Notes: generated by a model not told the origin, from the letters alone. Counted from the stretch's first letter, positions 25,439 to 35,549 are shown. The stretch is DNA of 49,740 nt from Deltaproteobacteria bacterium RIFOXYA12_FULL_58_15 (GCA_001798605.1 MGST01000040.1:14929-64668); one strand, 5' to 3'. Numbers and translations are program-made.

Positions 25439-28400
25439 ATGGGTCATTGGTTCGGTCGTTTCATTCCAATCGCCGTGGGTGTGTTGCTGATAACTGTCGC
25501 TTGCACAGACCCAGACAAACCGTCAGGCATTCCGGATCCCAAGGGCAACAATGGGGACGTCAGCAACATCGGCGGTGATGTCGCTATCGACGCAACTCTT
25601 CCTACGGTGACCATCACTGCGCCTGCGGCCAATGCCATGGCTGCCTACGGGGAGTTGGTGCAATTCTCGGGAACCGTGAGCGACAATCGGGATGCGCCCG
25701 AGACGCTCAATGTACGCTGGCTCTCCGACCTCGACGGTGCCATCGCTCATGCACCGGCTGACGCAAACGGCGTCACCTCGTTTGCGCTGTCCTCTTTGAT
25801 CTCCGGTCGACACACAATCACCCTTGCCGCAACCGATGGGGCAGGTAACACCGGCATTGCAGCCGTTGCAGTTACCATCGCCGCCGCAGTCGGCGCGCCA
25901 ACGGTCACCATTGAGCCGGCCTCCCCCACGACTCTCGACCGACTCTTGGCAAATGTCACCTACACCCCAGATCCCTCAGCCACATTCAGTATCGAATGGC
26001 GTGGCAATGGCGAGGTGGCAACTGCCGAAGACGACGAGATACCCTCAGCCTTAACTACCAAAGGTGAACTCTGGAGTGTTCGCGTGGTCGCGCACACGTC
26101 TGAAGGCGACACCCCGCCGGGTGCCGCACAGACTCGTATCTACAATGCCGCACCACAGTGTCTGGCTGCTGCAATCGTACCCACCGAGGGAACCACCACC
26201 ACCACCTATGCATGTCAGTGTGTGGATCGGGTTGAGCCGGACGCCGAAGATCCCCTTGCGGATCGCTGCGAGCTAGCGATCGATGGCGTTTTCATCGATT
26301 TCGACGCCTGTACCGTGACTCCAGACTTAACTGCGAAGGACGACCTTCTCAGCTGTTCCTACATTGCAAGTGACGGCGAGGATGAAGGTGCACCACGAGA
26401 GACGAACACCGTTATCGTAGGTAACACACCACCGACAGTCGGTGGTACGGCCATCAGTGCCGATGGATGCGGCAGGTACACGTGTATGGCCACCGACATC
26501 ACCGATATCGACGACTCAGACAGTGACTTCACAGTGGCCTATCGTTGGACTCTCAATGGCAGCCGAATGGTCGATCATGAACAGACCCTCGAGGGAATTG
26601 GTTTTGCCCAGGGAGACGCTTTGCGTTGCATCGCCCGCGCCACCGATGGGTCGCTTCGAGCCGATGGGTCTCCTGTCTACGGTGAGGAGACCGTCTCCGC
26701 AGTCCACGCCATCAATGAGCCACTCTCCGGTGTACAGAGCGCCACCTTGCTTCCTGCGGCACCTGTCCCCGGTGATCTCCTCACCTGTATGCCGTCGGGG
26801 TTTGATGGCGGCAACTGTGGTTGGGAGCCTTCTTATATCTACGCATGGCTCGAAGACGGGGCTGTGATTGCGGGCGCCGATTCGGAGAGTCTCCGCCTCG
26901 AAGCACCGGCTTTGGGAACCAGCTATCAATGCCGCGTGACACCCACCGGCGGCTCCGTCGCCGGGCCCAGTGTTTTGTCCAATGCTGTTGCGGTCGGGTC
27001 CGTCGATCCGGGTGCGCCCATCGTCGAGATCAGCGCCCCCGAGGGCGCCGACGGCCCCGTGCTATGCAACGTTCGCGAGGCGGCGACGGCGTCAATGGAC
27101 GATGTGATCTGGCACTGGCAGATCAACGACGAAGATCCCTTCGAGGCTGGTCAAGCCCTCGGGGACGCTGCGGTTGAAGGTTGCGACTTGGTCCGTTGCT
27201 GGGCGGAGCTCCCCAACGCCGGTGTTCCATTGTTTTCCAATCAGGCACAGCAACCTCTTCCCATGGGTAGCGGCTGTGACGATGGCAATTCCTGCACCAC
27301 CGGGGCTTGCAGTCCAGATGGTGGCTGCGAATGGGTTCCCACTGGAGACCAATGTGATGACGACAACGTCTGCACGGGAGTTGGCGCCTGCATTGATGGT
27401 GTATGCATCGCTGTAACCGTCGATTGTGATGATGATGATCCGTGTACTGCCGACAGCTGTCACCCGCTCAATGGTTGCACCTCTTCTCCATCGAGTGGCG
27501 CAACCTGCGACGACGGCAATGTCTGCACCACCGGTGACACCTGTATTGTCGGTGCCTGCTTTGGGACGAACACCTGTTCTTGCGGTGATGCCAACGAGTG
27601 CGACGACGGTAACCCTTGCACCACAGACACTTGCCCAGATGGCACCTGCCACAACTCGGCGACCTCTGGCGGCTGTAACGATGGAGATGACTGCACTGAG
27701 AACGACCAGTGCACCGTGGACGGTTGTCGGGGAAATCCCGTTACGTGTACCACTTGGTATCTAGACGCAGACGAAGATGGCTTCGGCAGTGGCATCTCGA
27801 CTTGCACATGCGGCTCGGTGCCGGGCTTCACCGCCACTGTACGTGGGGACTGCAACGACAACGATGGTGCTGTCCATCCCGACGCCAGCGATGCCCCTGG
27901 TGATGGTGTCGACTCCAACTGCGACAGTGTCGAGCTGTGTTATGTAGACGCAGACCTCGACGGTTACCGTACCGACATCACGGTTACGTCGACCACCGGT
28001 GTTGCCTGCAACGGGCGAGGCGAGATTACCGCCGATGCCCTCATTGATTGTGACGATGACGCTGCCACGGTGAGCCCTGGAACCCCTGAGACCCCGGGTG
28101 ACAACATTGATTCCAATTGCGATGAGATTGAGCTGTGCTACCTCGACAGCGACATGGATGGATACCGTTCGCTCGAAACCGAGGCGGGTACGGACCTCGA
28201 CTGCTCCGCGACGAATCATCTGTTGGCCACCGCTGGGCTCGATTGTGATGATAGCCGCGACGACGTGAACCCAGGTGCCATTGAGATCTCCGACGACGGT
28301 GTCGACTCGAACTGCGATCTCAAGGAGCTATTCAACAACAATCTCCTCGGGCTTGCAGAGCCGTTGAGTGGATCGGTTTATGATGTCGCAATCTTTGGCG

Positions 28401-31400
28401 ACTTCGACATGGGACCCTTGGGGGTCGTGCATGTTGACGGCTCTGTCGAGCGTGATGCCGAAGGCACGGTCACGTGGTGCACGTGGGCGACGATGTCCAA
28501 GACCCTCGGTGTCGTGGAGTTGCAAGATGTAACCGCCCGGGTTTGCATGAACGACCAGGGAATGATTGTCACATCCGTCGTGGGTAACGGCACAGTGGCT
28601 GGTTACCCCCTGCAACTCATGGGCAGCTTCGCCCTCTATCCTCCCTACGACTATGAGCTCCTTCTCACCGGTCAGGCCACCCTCGACGGTCAAAACTTCC
28701 CCTTGGTGGAAGCTTCCGCCGCTAGTTTTGTCAGGCGCGTGGACGGCGAAGAGTCGTGGCAGCTAAGCCTCGCCGCTGGGGCCGTGCCTCTAGGAGCAGG
28801 GGTCGTACTCGAGGAGACCGTCTACATCATTCATTCCGGTGGCACCTCGCTCAGCGCCACCACCCGATTTGGAGACGCCCCCAATGACATAGCGCTCACC
28901 GCAACGGGCGCGTATTTCTTGGGCGGCGACTACGCGATCACCTTGGCGCTCGCCGACGGTGAGACGTGGGATCCCTTCGGTTCAGATCTCCCTGTGGAGT
29001 TCACCACTGTCTCCGGCACCCTGGCGCGAACCGCGGGGTTGGTTGATGTCACGGTGGTCGGTGAAATAGCCGGCAGCCTCGGAATCGTCCCCGGCTTGAC
29101 TCTCACCAACGCCAAGGTGACGGGTGTTGTCGCATTCAATGGCGACTGGTCCGTGGAGCTGTCCGGCGAGAACGACGTCGATCTGGGCGATGGTGTCGAG
29201 CGTACGGTCACCATCACCGGCGGTTTCAACAGTGACGGTGTGCTCCATCTCAACGGTGAGGTGGTAGGCGCACTCGAGCCCCTCGAGTCTCTGATTGGAG
29301 CAGGCCGTTTCGTCATTGACGGCACGGAGGAGCAGCCCTTTGTCATTGGCTTCGAGGTCGACATTCCGGGAGCAGCTTTCACGGTCACCCTCGACGCGCC
29401 GATGACTTTCTGTCCCTTTGGCGGGTGTTCGGGCGAGGAGATCGCCGCCATGGTGCACGCCGAGGGCACGATCGATGGTAGCTTTGCAGGGTACTTCATC
29501 GCCTCCATCGAAGGTCTCGAGCTCCCCGGATTTGGCCCTCTCGGAACAGTGGCCTTTGCTGCAGCGACAGCGGAGGTCGCCGACGTCGACATGTTCAACG
29601 ACGGCGAAGTGATTCGGACGCTGCCCCGTGGCATTACCATGGCGGCGAGCGCGCCGAGCCCCATCCCTCTCGAAGGGATGCTCGAACGTTACATGTTCAT
29701 CTTCACCATCATGGGCCCGACGGGCATTCGCGCTGAGGCCGACTTTGGTTTGCAGTTGAAGATCATCCGTCCTGAGGACCAGTTCCCCACCATCGAGTAC
29801 GTCGATTTGGTCAGCATTTACTTCTTCGCGGAGATCCGCACGGGCGTCATCGAGATGGGTATCGGTTCGGCCGTCGAGTTCAAACCGACCAATCAGGACA
29901 ACCCGCTCGTAGGCAGCGCCGAGTTCGCGGTGAGCTCGACACTGTCCGTTAGCGGCACGATCTCGATTGTGGGGCGTTGGTACGAGCCCTTCATGATCCA
30001 AAACTTTGCGGTGCAAAACCCTGGTTTCGCGCTCACCCTGAAGTTCCTCCCCAACGGTGTTCCGGTTCCCCAGAGTCTTGGTTGGAACCTCGACATCTTC
30101 TGGCTCAAGAGCGGACAGTGGCCCACGGAGTTGCCGCCCGACGTGGAGTTCACGCCGGCAAACGTGTTCACGGTCGGCAATACATTCTTCTACGATGCTG
30201 TCCCCAGCGAGAGCGGTCTGTGCTTTGTGGGTGCCTGTGCTCCCACACCGACGGTCATCTTCCGGTTCAATCTCGAGAACATAACCTTCGCCGAGATGAT
30301 CGACTTGCTCAACCGGGTTCGCTTGGCCCAATCCCAGGCACTCGCGGCGGTTCAACCCTATGCGCAGTTTATGCCTGAGTCGGACTTTGCGGTTCTGGAC
30401 CCCCAACCCATCGACATTGACCTCGACACCCTGCGCTTCGAGCTGTCGACCCACAACACCACGATCTTTGGGCAGCCGTTTACCGCTGGCGGACGGGTCT
30501 ATGTCGACGCCACTGTCAACGGGGTGCTGACATTGTTTGAGGGCTCCATTGATCCCGATGGCTTGATGGTCAACGGTTACCAAGATGGGTTTGCCTTGCC
30601 GGGCATTGCCGTGGTGGGCGATCCATTGTGGAGAGAGGCCATCCTTCATGGTGGCACCATCAACATTCCCCATGACTCGCGCCTCACCCCCAGCACCGGC
30701 ATGATCGAGGGTTGGGTGCGCCGGACGAATTGGACCGGTGGCGCTATGGTGGGGCAGTTGGCTGAGAAGGGATTTGGTACCGCCAACGGTTGGGGTTTCG
30801 GAGTTGGCGATGTAGACGGAGATCTGGGACGACTGGTGTTGCACATCCACAACGGCGGCACGACGCGGGTGGTGAGTAGCGTCAATGGTGTCGTCGAGCC
30901 AGACACCGATGCCCACATTGCCTGGCAATGGGATGGTGCGGCTGTCGGTCTGTACCACAACGGCGTGCGCCTTACCGTCAACGACAGCGGCCCCGCCATT
31001 GCCCCAGGAGCAAACAGTAGCACGCTCCGTCTCGGTGCCGGCATGCAGCGCATCGACGACGTCAGGATTTGGGACACCAACCGGAGCCTCGCGCAGATCA
31101 GTGGCCAGGCTCGTCAGCTCCCCACGCGTTACATCAATGTGCGAGCGGAAGGTTTTCCCGACTCACCCTTGGTTGCCCGTTACGAGTTTGATTGGAACAA
31201 CGTTGGCGCGAGCGCTTACAACTCCCGTGAGTACGCCTCTGGGCCGTCTCTGGACGGCTCCTATGTTGGCGGCGCCGATGACGAGCTGCGGGTTATCGAC
31301 AATCCCAAGATCTTGATGATCGACATTACCAAGCCACCACCGGTCGGACGCGCGCCTGGGTTTGGCCTCAAGGCGGGTGTGGCTGTAGGGATCCCCGGTA

Positions 31401-32893
31401 TTCCCGAGACCAACCATGCTTGGGCTATCAGCGGTAAGCTCGGCAACGGGTCGGTCAGCACCGAGTTCTTTGCCTCGAACATGCAAATCCTCCCCATCGG
31501 CATACCGGGACAAGATTCCTATCTTGGCAGTTTCTGGGTTGGCGGCAACGGCCGCAACCTGTTGGACGAAGGTGGCCACTTCGACGATGGCATCTACGGT
31601 GAGGCCGACTTCGCCAACCTCTACTTTGCTGGGTCTGGCCTCTTCGAGTTTAGGCACGAGAGTGGCCTGCAAGATCGTTGGTCCGAGGGGACCTTCGTCT
31701 TTGACGAGCCGACCCCCTACATGTACATCGACGCCTTCGTCAACTGGGTCGTCCCCCTTTCGGACTACTCCTTTGGTGTCGCGGGAGCGGCAAGCTTTGA
31801 CACCCGTGACCCCTTCCCGCAGATGCAGGTTGAAGGGGATGTGGTCATTCTCGGTGAGAGTTTCATTGGCGTCGATGTGATGATTTCGCAGACCGAGGCG
31901 AGGTTTACCGCCGGTTGGCAACTGCCAGATCCACCGTTCTTGCCGACGGGGCTCACCACCCTGGCTGGTGCCACCACGTCCTACACCGTCAACTTCATCG
32001 ACCAGTCCTTCTGCGGCGAGACCAGTGTGACTGTTGCCGGCTCGGGCTGCACTTTTGGTGTCTGCTTCTACACCGCGGATTTCCCAGAGTTCAGCGGTTC
32101 CTGCGATACCTTTCCCATGTGTGGCAACAACGTCTGCGAGCCCTATTTCGGCGAGACCTGTGGGGCCCTGGACAGTTTAACCACTTGCCGTCACGACTGC
32201 GGCCAGTGCCCCAACGGCACACCGTGTCTCATCAATGCGACTTGCTCCAGTGACACCTGCAATCTCGGTTTCTGCATTCCCTATCACTCACTGCCGGGCA
32301 CGGTGCCGTGCACCACGAGTAATGCGTGTCGCAGTGATAGTTGTTCATTCGGTGTGTGCGAAACCTTCTGCAATGACGGTTATTGCGAGCCGCCCACGGA
32401 AATTTGTGGCGGCAGCAACACCGCCCCACAGTGTAACGACGACTGCGGCGGTTGCCCCAACGGCACACCCTGTGTGTCGAGCGGTGACTGCGCGAGCAAT
32501 GTTTGCAACGACCTATTCTGCATTCCCTACCGTTCCGTACCTGGCAACCTCCCATGCACCACAGACGACGCCTGCATGAGCGGCGATTGCCTCGGTGTGC
32601 CACCCAGCCCTCAAGGCGTCTGTTCCACTGTGTGTGGCGATGGTCGATGCGAGGTGCCAGTGGAGATTTGTGGCGGTAGCAACAGTGGTATCCAGTGCCG
32701 CGATGACTGCGGCCGTTGTCCGCCGCCGTCACCCTGTGGCAGCAACAGCGACTGTACGAGCGATGCCTGCAATTTGTACATTTGCGTGCCTTATCACTCG
32801 CTGCCGGTGGGCATACCGTGCGACACCGACAATGCTTGCATGAGCGGCAATTGTCAGTGTGATCCCTACGGGATCGCATGCATCTGCATGTGA
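25439..32893 (+). CDS. Giant multidomain lipoprotein with MopE-type metal-binding and Cys-rich repeats
   Basis: 2484 residues from ATG 25439, chosen for GAGGAGA about 7 bases upstream and the resulting signal with lipobox TVAC; a start at 25379 is longer. Order: Ig/cadherin-like beta domains (about 55-608), a Cys/Asp-rich stretch (about 611-770; repeated CDDGNxCT...C), three MopE-type putative metal-binding repeats (about 775-965; DxDGY... CDDD...G...IDSNCD), a long beta-rich region (about 970-1700), a LamG-like jelly-roll domain (about 1720-1890), another beta region, and three tandem Cys-rich repeats of about 85 residues at the C-terminus (about 2227-2484). Likely an outer-membrane or surface adhesin. 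No C-terminal anchor. Role unknown. Confidence 0.88.
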   Translation: MGHWFGRFIPIAVGVLLITVACTDPDKPSGIPDPKGNNGDVSNIGGDVAIDATLPTVTITAPAANAMAAYGELVQFSGTVSDNRDAPETLNVRWLSDLDGAIAHAPADANGVTSFALSSLISGRHTITLAATDGAGNTGIAAVAVTIAAAVGAPTVTIEPASPTTLDRLLANVTYTPDPSATFSIEWRGNGEVATAEDDEIPSALTTKGELWSVRVVAHTSEGDTPPGAAQTRIYNAAPQCLAAAIVPTEGTTTTTYACQCVDRVEPDAEDPLADRCELAIDGVFIDFDACTVTPDLTAKDDLLSCSYIASDGEDEGAPRETNTVIVGNTPPTVGGTAISADGCGRYTCMATDITDIDDSDSDFTVAYRWTLNGSRMVDHEQTLEGIGFAQGDALRCIARATDGSLRADGSPVYGEETVSAVHAINEPLSGVQSATLLPAAPVPGDLLTCMPSGFDGGNCGWEPSYIYAWLEDGAVIAGADSESLRLEAPALGTSYQCRVTPTGGSVAGPSVLSNAVAVGSVDPGAPIVEISAPEGADGPVLCNVREAATASMDDVIWHWQINDEDPFEAGQALGDAAVEGCDLVRCWAELPNAGVPLFSNQAQQPLPMGSGCDDGNSCTTGACSPDGGCEWVPTGDQCDDDNVCTGVGACIDGVCIAVTVDCDDDDPCTADSCHPLNGCTSSPSSGATCDDGNVCTTGDTCIVGACFGTNTCSCGDANECDDGNPCTTDTCPDGTCHNSATSGGCNDGDDCTENDQCTVDGCRGNPVTCTTWYLDADEDGFGSGISTCTCGSVPGFTATVRGDCNDNDGAVHPDASDAPGDGVDSNCDSVELCYVDADLDGYRTDITVTSTTGVACNGRGEITADALIDCDDDAATVSPGTPETPGDNIDSNCDEIELCYLDSDMDGYRSLETEAGTDLDCSATNHLLATAGLDCDDSRDDVNPGAIEISDDGVDSNCDLKELFNNNLLGLAEPLSGSVYDVAIFGDFDMGPLGVVHVDGSVERDAEGTVTWCTWATMSKTLGVVELQDVTARVCMNDQGMIVTSVVGNGTVAGYPLQLMGSFALYPPYDYELLLTGQATLDGQNFPLVEASAASFVRRVDGEESWQLSLAAGAVPLGAGVVLEETVYIIHSGGTSLSATTRFGDAPNDIALTATGAYFLGGDYAITLALADGETWDPFGSDLPVEFTTVSGTLARTAGLVDVTVVGEIAGSLGIVPGLTLTNAKVTGVVAFNGDWSVELSGENDVDLGDGVERTVTITGGFNSDGVLHLNGEVVGALEPLESLIGAGRFVIDGTEEQPFVIGFEVDIPGAAFTVTLDAPMTFCPFGGCSGEEIAAMVHAEGTIDGSFAGYFIASIEGLELPGFGPLGTVAFAAATAEVADVDMFNDGEVIRTLPRGITMAASAPSPIPLEGMLERYMFIFTIMGPTGIRAEADFGLQLKIIRPEDQFPTIEYVDLVSIYFFAEIRTGVIEMGIGSAVEFKPTNQDNPLVGSAEFAVSSTLSVSGTISIVGRWYEPFMIQNFAVQNPGFALTLKFLPNGVPVPQSLGWNLDIFWLKSGQWPTELPPDVEFTPANVFTVGNTFFYDAVPSESGLCFVGACAPTPTVIFRFNLENITFAEMIDLLNRVRLAQSQALAAVQPYAQFMPESDFAVLDPQPIDIDLDTLRFELSTHNTTIFGQPFTAGGRVYVDATVNGVLTLFEGSIDPDGLMVNGYQDGFALPGIAVVGDPLWREAILHGGTINIPHDSRLTPSTGMIEGWVRRTNWTGGAMVGQLAEKGFGTANGWGFGVGDVDGDLGRLVLHIHNGGTTRVVSSVNGVVEPDTDAHIAWQWDGAAVGLYHNGVRLTVNDSGPAIAPGANSSTLRLGAGMQRIDDVRIWDTNRSLAQISGQARQLPTRYINVRAEGFPDSPLVARYEFDWNNVGASAYNSREYASGPSLDGSYVGGADDELRVIDNPKILMIDITKPPPVGRAPGFGLKAGVAVGIPGIPETNHAWAISGKLGNGSVSTEFFASNMQILPIGIPGQDSYLGSFWVGGNGRNLLDEGGHFDDGIYGEADFANLYFAGSGLFEFRHESGLQDRWSEGTFVFDEPTPYMYIDAFVNWVVPLSDYSFGVAGAASFDTRDPFPQMQVEGDVVILGESFIGVDVMISQTEARFTAGWQLPDPPFLPTGLTTLAGATTSYTVNFIDQSFCGETSVTVAGSGCTFGVCFYTADFPEFSGSCDTFPMCGNNVCEPYFGETCGALDSLTTCRHDCGQCPNGTPCLINATCSSDTCNLGFCIPYHSLPGTVPCTTSNACRSDSCSFGVCETFCNDGYCEPPTEICGGSNTAPQCNDDCGGCPNGTPCVSSGDCASNVCNDLFCIPYRSVPGNLPCTTDDACMSGDCLGVPPSPQGVCSTVCGDGRCEVPVEICGGSNSGIQCRDDCGRCPPPSPCGSNSDCTSDACNLYICVPYHSLPVGIPCDTDNACMSGNCQCDPYGIACICM
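32119..32890 (+). repeat. Three tandem Cys-rich coding repeats, about 255 bp each
   Basis: The end of the giant lipoprotein repeats CGxxxCEP...CxxDCGxCPxGTPC...C...C...CIPYxSxPxxxPCxTxxAC three times (beginning near 32119, 32368 and 32632). The last copy ends in extra cysteines (CQCDPYGIACICM). Each copy holds about 14 cysteines, suggesting disulfide-locked modules exported to the outside. Confidence 0.75.
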
Positions 32894-32902
32894 GAGCAGG
32901 GC

Positions 32903-34582
32903 TTATCTGCTAGCCCGCGGCGTCCTCGTCGAGGTGATGTTGCGCACAAGGGCAGCGGTGCCGAGCAGCAAAGCCACGAGACTCGCCAGTTGCACACCGG
33001 CGCCCACGTCGTAGGCGTCGAGTAGCGGCAATCGTGGTCCCCGCTCGACCAAGAGCCGCGCGGCATAGGCGAGTGGGGACTGCAAGTCGGCCCCGAGAGC
33101 GGGGCTGTGCATCATGACGTGGCTAAACATAGTGCCACCGACATTGATGACGCATGAAACCAACAGAGCAACGTAACACGACCAACGCACCAGTGGTGTG
33201 TGCCAATCGAGAGCCGTGAGTCCCCAGGCTAGAAATGGGATGACCGCAAAGAGGTAGCGGGGTCCCCACAGCACAGCCAGGCCACCCCAAAAATGTTGTG
33301 CGTGGGAGGGAACCGCAGCGCCGAGGGTGCTGTTGTAGGCGAGATAGGCGGCAAACAGCACAAGACAAAAGACATGGATCGGACGGCGCCGCTTGCTGCG
33401 CAAGCCGATGATGTGCCCGCAGAATCCCAGAAACAGAATGGGGCTGTAGACGAACAGTCCCTTGAAGAAACCAAAACACAGTCGAGCCATGACGGCGAGA
33501 TCGGGGAAACTGATGCCGACGGCGGCCCCTCGTTGAAAGGCAGAAAGATCGACTCCCTGGGCCGCAAGCGCCGCCGGGGTGAGCCAGAAGCGATGATGGT
33601 ACGGGGTCGAAAACGGCGAGTCGAAGCAGGCCCAGTGATACAACGCGACCGCCCCCATAGCGATGACGATTGGAAACGCGAGGGATGTGCCGGTCCCCAG
33701 TCTTTGTGGGCGTGGCAATCGCCACAACACTCCCAGACACGTGAGACCAATCAAAATGGCGCTGGGGTAATCGATGGCGAATGCAGCTCCGAAGAGGCAA
33801 CCGACGATGATGTATGACGCGCGGCCTAAAGGGTGGGGGCCCATAAGCGATAGGAGCCCATGCCACACCAGCAGGTAGGCCAGAGCCTGGCGCGAGTACA
33901 TGGAGGTATAGAACAACATCATGCTGCCGACGCCGATGGCGATCATGATCGCCAGCCGGCGCGTGGGATCATCGAATCGTGTTGCTAGCTGCCTGTCGAG
34001 CCGTACGAAGAATGACGCTGACAAAGGAGCGATGAGCAACCAGGTGAGAATTACCTGCAAGAGGTACAGCGACTTGAAATGTGACGATGCGGGGACATCC
34101 AGTTGGCGGCTGTTCTGGATGTAGTATGCCATTCGAGGGTTGGTGACGACGTCATCGTCGAAGAGGCCGAGCAGAGGTTTCAGGGGTAGATAAAAAGGTG
34201 CAGCAATGACGCTCGCCCCCGGCCCAACGCCGGAGTAGACCTGCCCATCAAAGAAACTGATGTCGTGGGCAGCCGTGCGGGCGACGACCTCAGGGTCGTG
34301 GCTGTCACTGAGTGTCCATGTTTGCTGGTCCACCAGGCGAATGGCCGCGAGCAGCACTGCGTCGGCCATGGGCGGCCCGCTGTTGTTGACGAACACGGCC
34401 GGCCAGATGAAGAAAAGGACAAAGATCGAGACGAGCCTACCCGGGCAAATCGAGGCGAGCTTGCCTGGGCAAATCGAGACGAGCTTGCCTGGACAATTGC
34501 GCAGTTTTTCGGCCAGAGTTTTCGCGTTGACCATCACGGCACAGCCGACGTATTTGGACACCAATGTGGAGTATCGAGACAT
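32903..34582 (-). CDS. PMT-like multi-spanning membrane protein (possible glycosyltransferase)
   Basis: 559 residues with about 11-12 hydrophobic helices. After the first helix comes an extracytoplasmic loop with DSHDPEVVARTAAHD and GVGPGASVIAAPFYLP, an arrangement like GT-C glycosyltransferases (PMT/ArnT type), which use lipid-linked sugars. The lineage is suggested only; a catalytic Asp cannot be fixed. The cytosolic N-terminus carries three 8-residue repeats CPG[KR]L[VA]SI (30-53) right before helix 1, encoded by 24-bp DNA repeats. The start ATG 34582 overlaps the ATG of the divergent gene; ATG 34534 is an alternative, and the repeats lie downstream of both. A TTGACT-17-GATAGA promoter-like pair lies about 20-50 bases upstream. 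Confidence 0.75.
   Translation of the reverse strand: MSRYSTLVSKYVGCAVMVNAKTLAEKLRNCPGKLVSICPGKLASICPGRLVSIFVLFFIWPAVFVNNSGPPMADAVLLAAIRLVDQQTWTLSDSHDPEVVARTAAHDISFFDGQVYSGVGPGASVIAAPFYLPLKPLLGLFDDDVVTNPRMAYYIQNSRQLDVPASSHFKSLYLLQVILTWLLIAPLSASFFVRLDRQLATRFDDPTRRLAIMIAIGVGSMMLFYTSMYSRQALAYLLVWHGLLSLMGPHPLGRASYIIVGCLFGAAFAIDYPSAILIGLTCLGVLWRLPRPQRLGTGTSLAFPIVIAMGAVALYHWACFDSPFSTPYHHRFWLTPAALAAQGVDLSAFQRGAAVGISFPDLAVMARLCFGFFKGLFVYSPILFLGFCGHIIGLRSKRRRPIHVFCLVLFAAYLAYNSTLGAAVPSHAQHFWGGLAVLWGPRYLFAVIPFLAWGLTALDWHTPLVRWSCYVALLVSCVINVGGTMFSHVMMHSPALGADLQSPLAYAARLLVERGPRLPLLDAYDVGAGVQLASLVALLLGTAALVRNITSTRTPRASR
34428..34499. repeat. Three 24-bp tandem repeats inside a coding region
   Basis: 34428-34451, 34452-34475 and 34476-34499 are near-identical (plus strand GAGRCGAGCYTRCCYGGRCAAWTS). 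Read on the minus strand they encode CPG[KR]L[VA]SI three times. As 24 is divisible by three, copy-number change would not shift the frame. Confidence 0.9.
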
Positions 34583-35549
34583 GGAACTTGTCTATCCTGA
34601 TTGTCGCGCTCGGAGTCAAAACGAATTGATACGCCAACCCAACAATTCGTCTTCACTCACAATTCTCGCACGCATAGGCATCGTTGTTGTCGCTCTCACT
34701 GCGGTGTTCTTGGTCACACTCCCGCTGACATCTGCAGGCTCCGCGCCTTCAACCTCCCAATCGTCACCGGGATCTGCTCGGTCACCATTTGATTGGCATC
34801 TGCGGATTGACGGGAAAGCGCAGTCCATCACCAACAGTTCAGGCGCGCTAGCAATCACCCCACCGGGTTGGTCCTGTCAATACTCAGTAGATCCTCTGAC
34901 CACCGAGGGCGAGACACAACAGCAGTGGGGTTCGTTAGCATGTAATCATGACGCCACCGGCAAGGCCCTGGATACGCTGGTGCTTTGCCGCGTCATCAGT
35001 GCCAAGGACACAGACTGTGCCGGCGGCAATCTGCAGGTTGGAATCGGAACCAAGGCTCATCGGGTTGAGCTGTCCTGCGGTAGCAAGAATCGCCGCTGCA
35101 CACGGCCACCATTACAGCTCGGGGAACCGTCCCAAGCAGGCGGTCTTGGAATGCGTGGCGCCTCCACATCACAAGAAGCGATCAAGAAAGAGCCATCAAA
35201 TCCGAACAGGTTTCTTTGGAAGCTGCAGGTTGACGATCCGGGTCGAACCTCGAAAAGGCTCGCGATTACGAAGAAACAAGGTGCAATAGAACATGGAGTA
35301 TCCGGATGGAAATGCGACTACGAAATCGAGGGCGGGGATGATGCCAACTACGGCTACTACGAGGTTGCCACGGTCATTTGCCAACCCCCAACAGGAGAAT
35401 CATTTTCCGTTAACGTTCCGTGCGCGATCATTCCATCAGAACCGCACTACTGCAACGTTGCTTCCCTACGTTTCAAGGACAACGACGAAAACGTCCGAGC
35501 GCTATCGATGAACTGCAAAGATGAAGGCAATCCCGGATGTTGGAAGTGA
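34581..35549 (+). CDS. Membrane-anchored protein with a duplicated six-cysteine domain, function unknown
   Basis: 322 residues. One N-terminal helix (about 25-50, LARIGIVVVALTAVFLVTLPL) anchors or exports it. Two copies of a roughly 105-residue domain follow, at about 70-174 and 211-322. Both share a W-x-L start, GWxCxY, and six cysteines in the same order (GW-C, AC/IC, LC/PC, DC/YC, SC/NC, RC/GC), so an internal duplication is clear although identity is low. Ser/Pro/Gln-rich linkers separate the parts. ATG 34581 has GGAG about 9 bases upstream; TTG 34626 is an alternative start. The frame is open upstream to 34260 but that part mirrors the neighbour's repeats. No family recognised. Confidence 0.7.
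   Translation: MELVYPDCRARSQNELIRQPNNSSSLTILARIGIVVVALTAVFLVTLPLTSAGSAPSTSQSSPGSARSPFDWHLRIDGKAQSITNSSGALAITPPGWSCQYSVDPLTTEGETQQQWGSLACNHDATGKALDTLVLCRVISAKDTDCAGGNLQVGIGTKAHRVELSCGSKNRRCTRPPLQLGEPSQAGGLGMRGASTSQEAIKKEPSNPNRFLWKLQVDDPGRTSKRLAITKKQGAIEHGVSGWKCDYEIEGGDDANYGYYEVATVICQPPTGESFSVNVPCAIIPSEPHYCNVASLRFKDNDENVRALSMNCKDEGNPGCWK

Noticed and set aside
28982..30958. A 658-codon open frame on the minus strand opposite the giant lipoprotein
   Set aside because: It lies entirely within the coding region of the giant protein, lacks a ribosome site and domain motifs, and its open state follows from the codon bias of the opposite strand.
34260..34580. Upstream extension of the six-Cys protein
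   Set aside because: The added residues mirror the neighbour's coding repeats and the natural ATG at 34581 has its own Shine-Dalgarno site.
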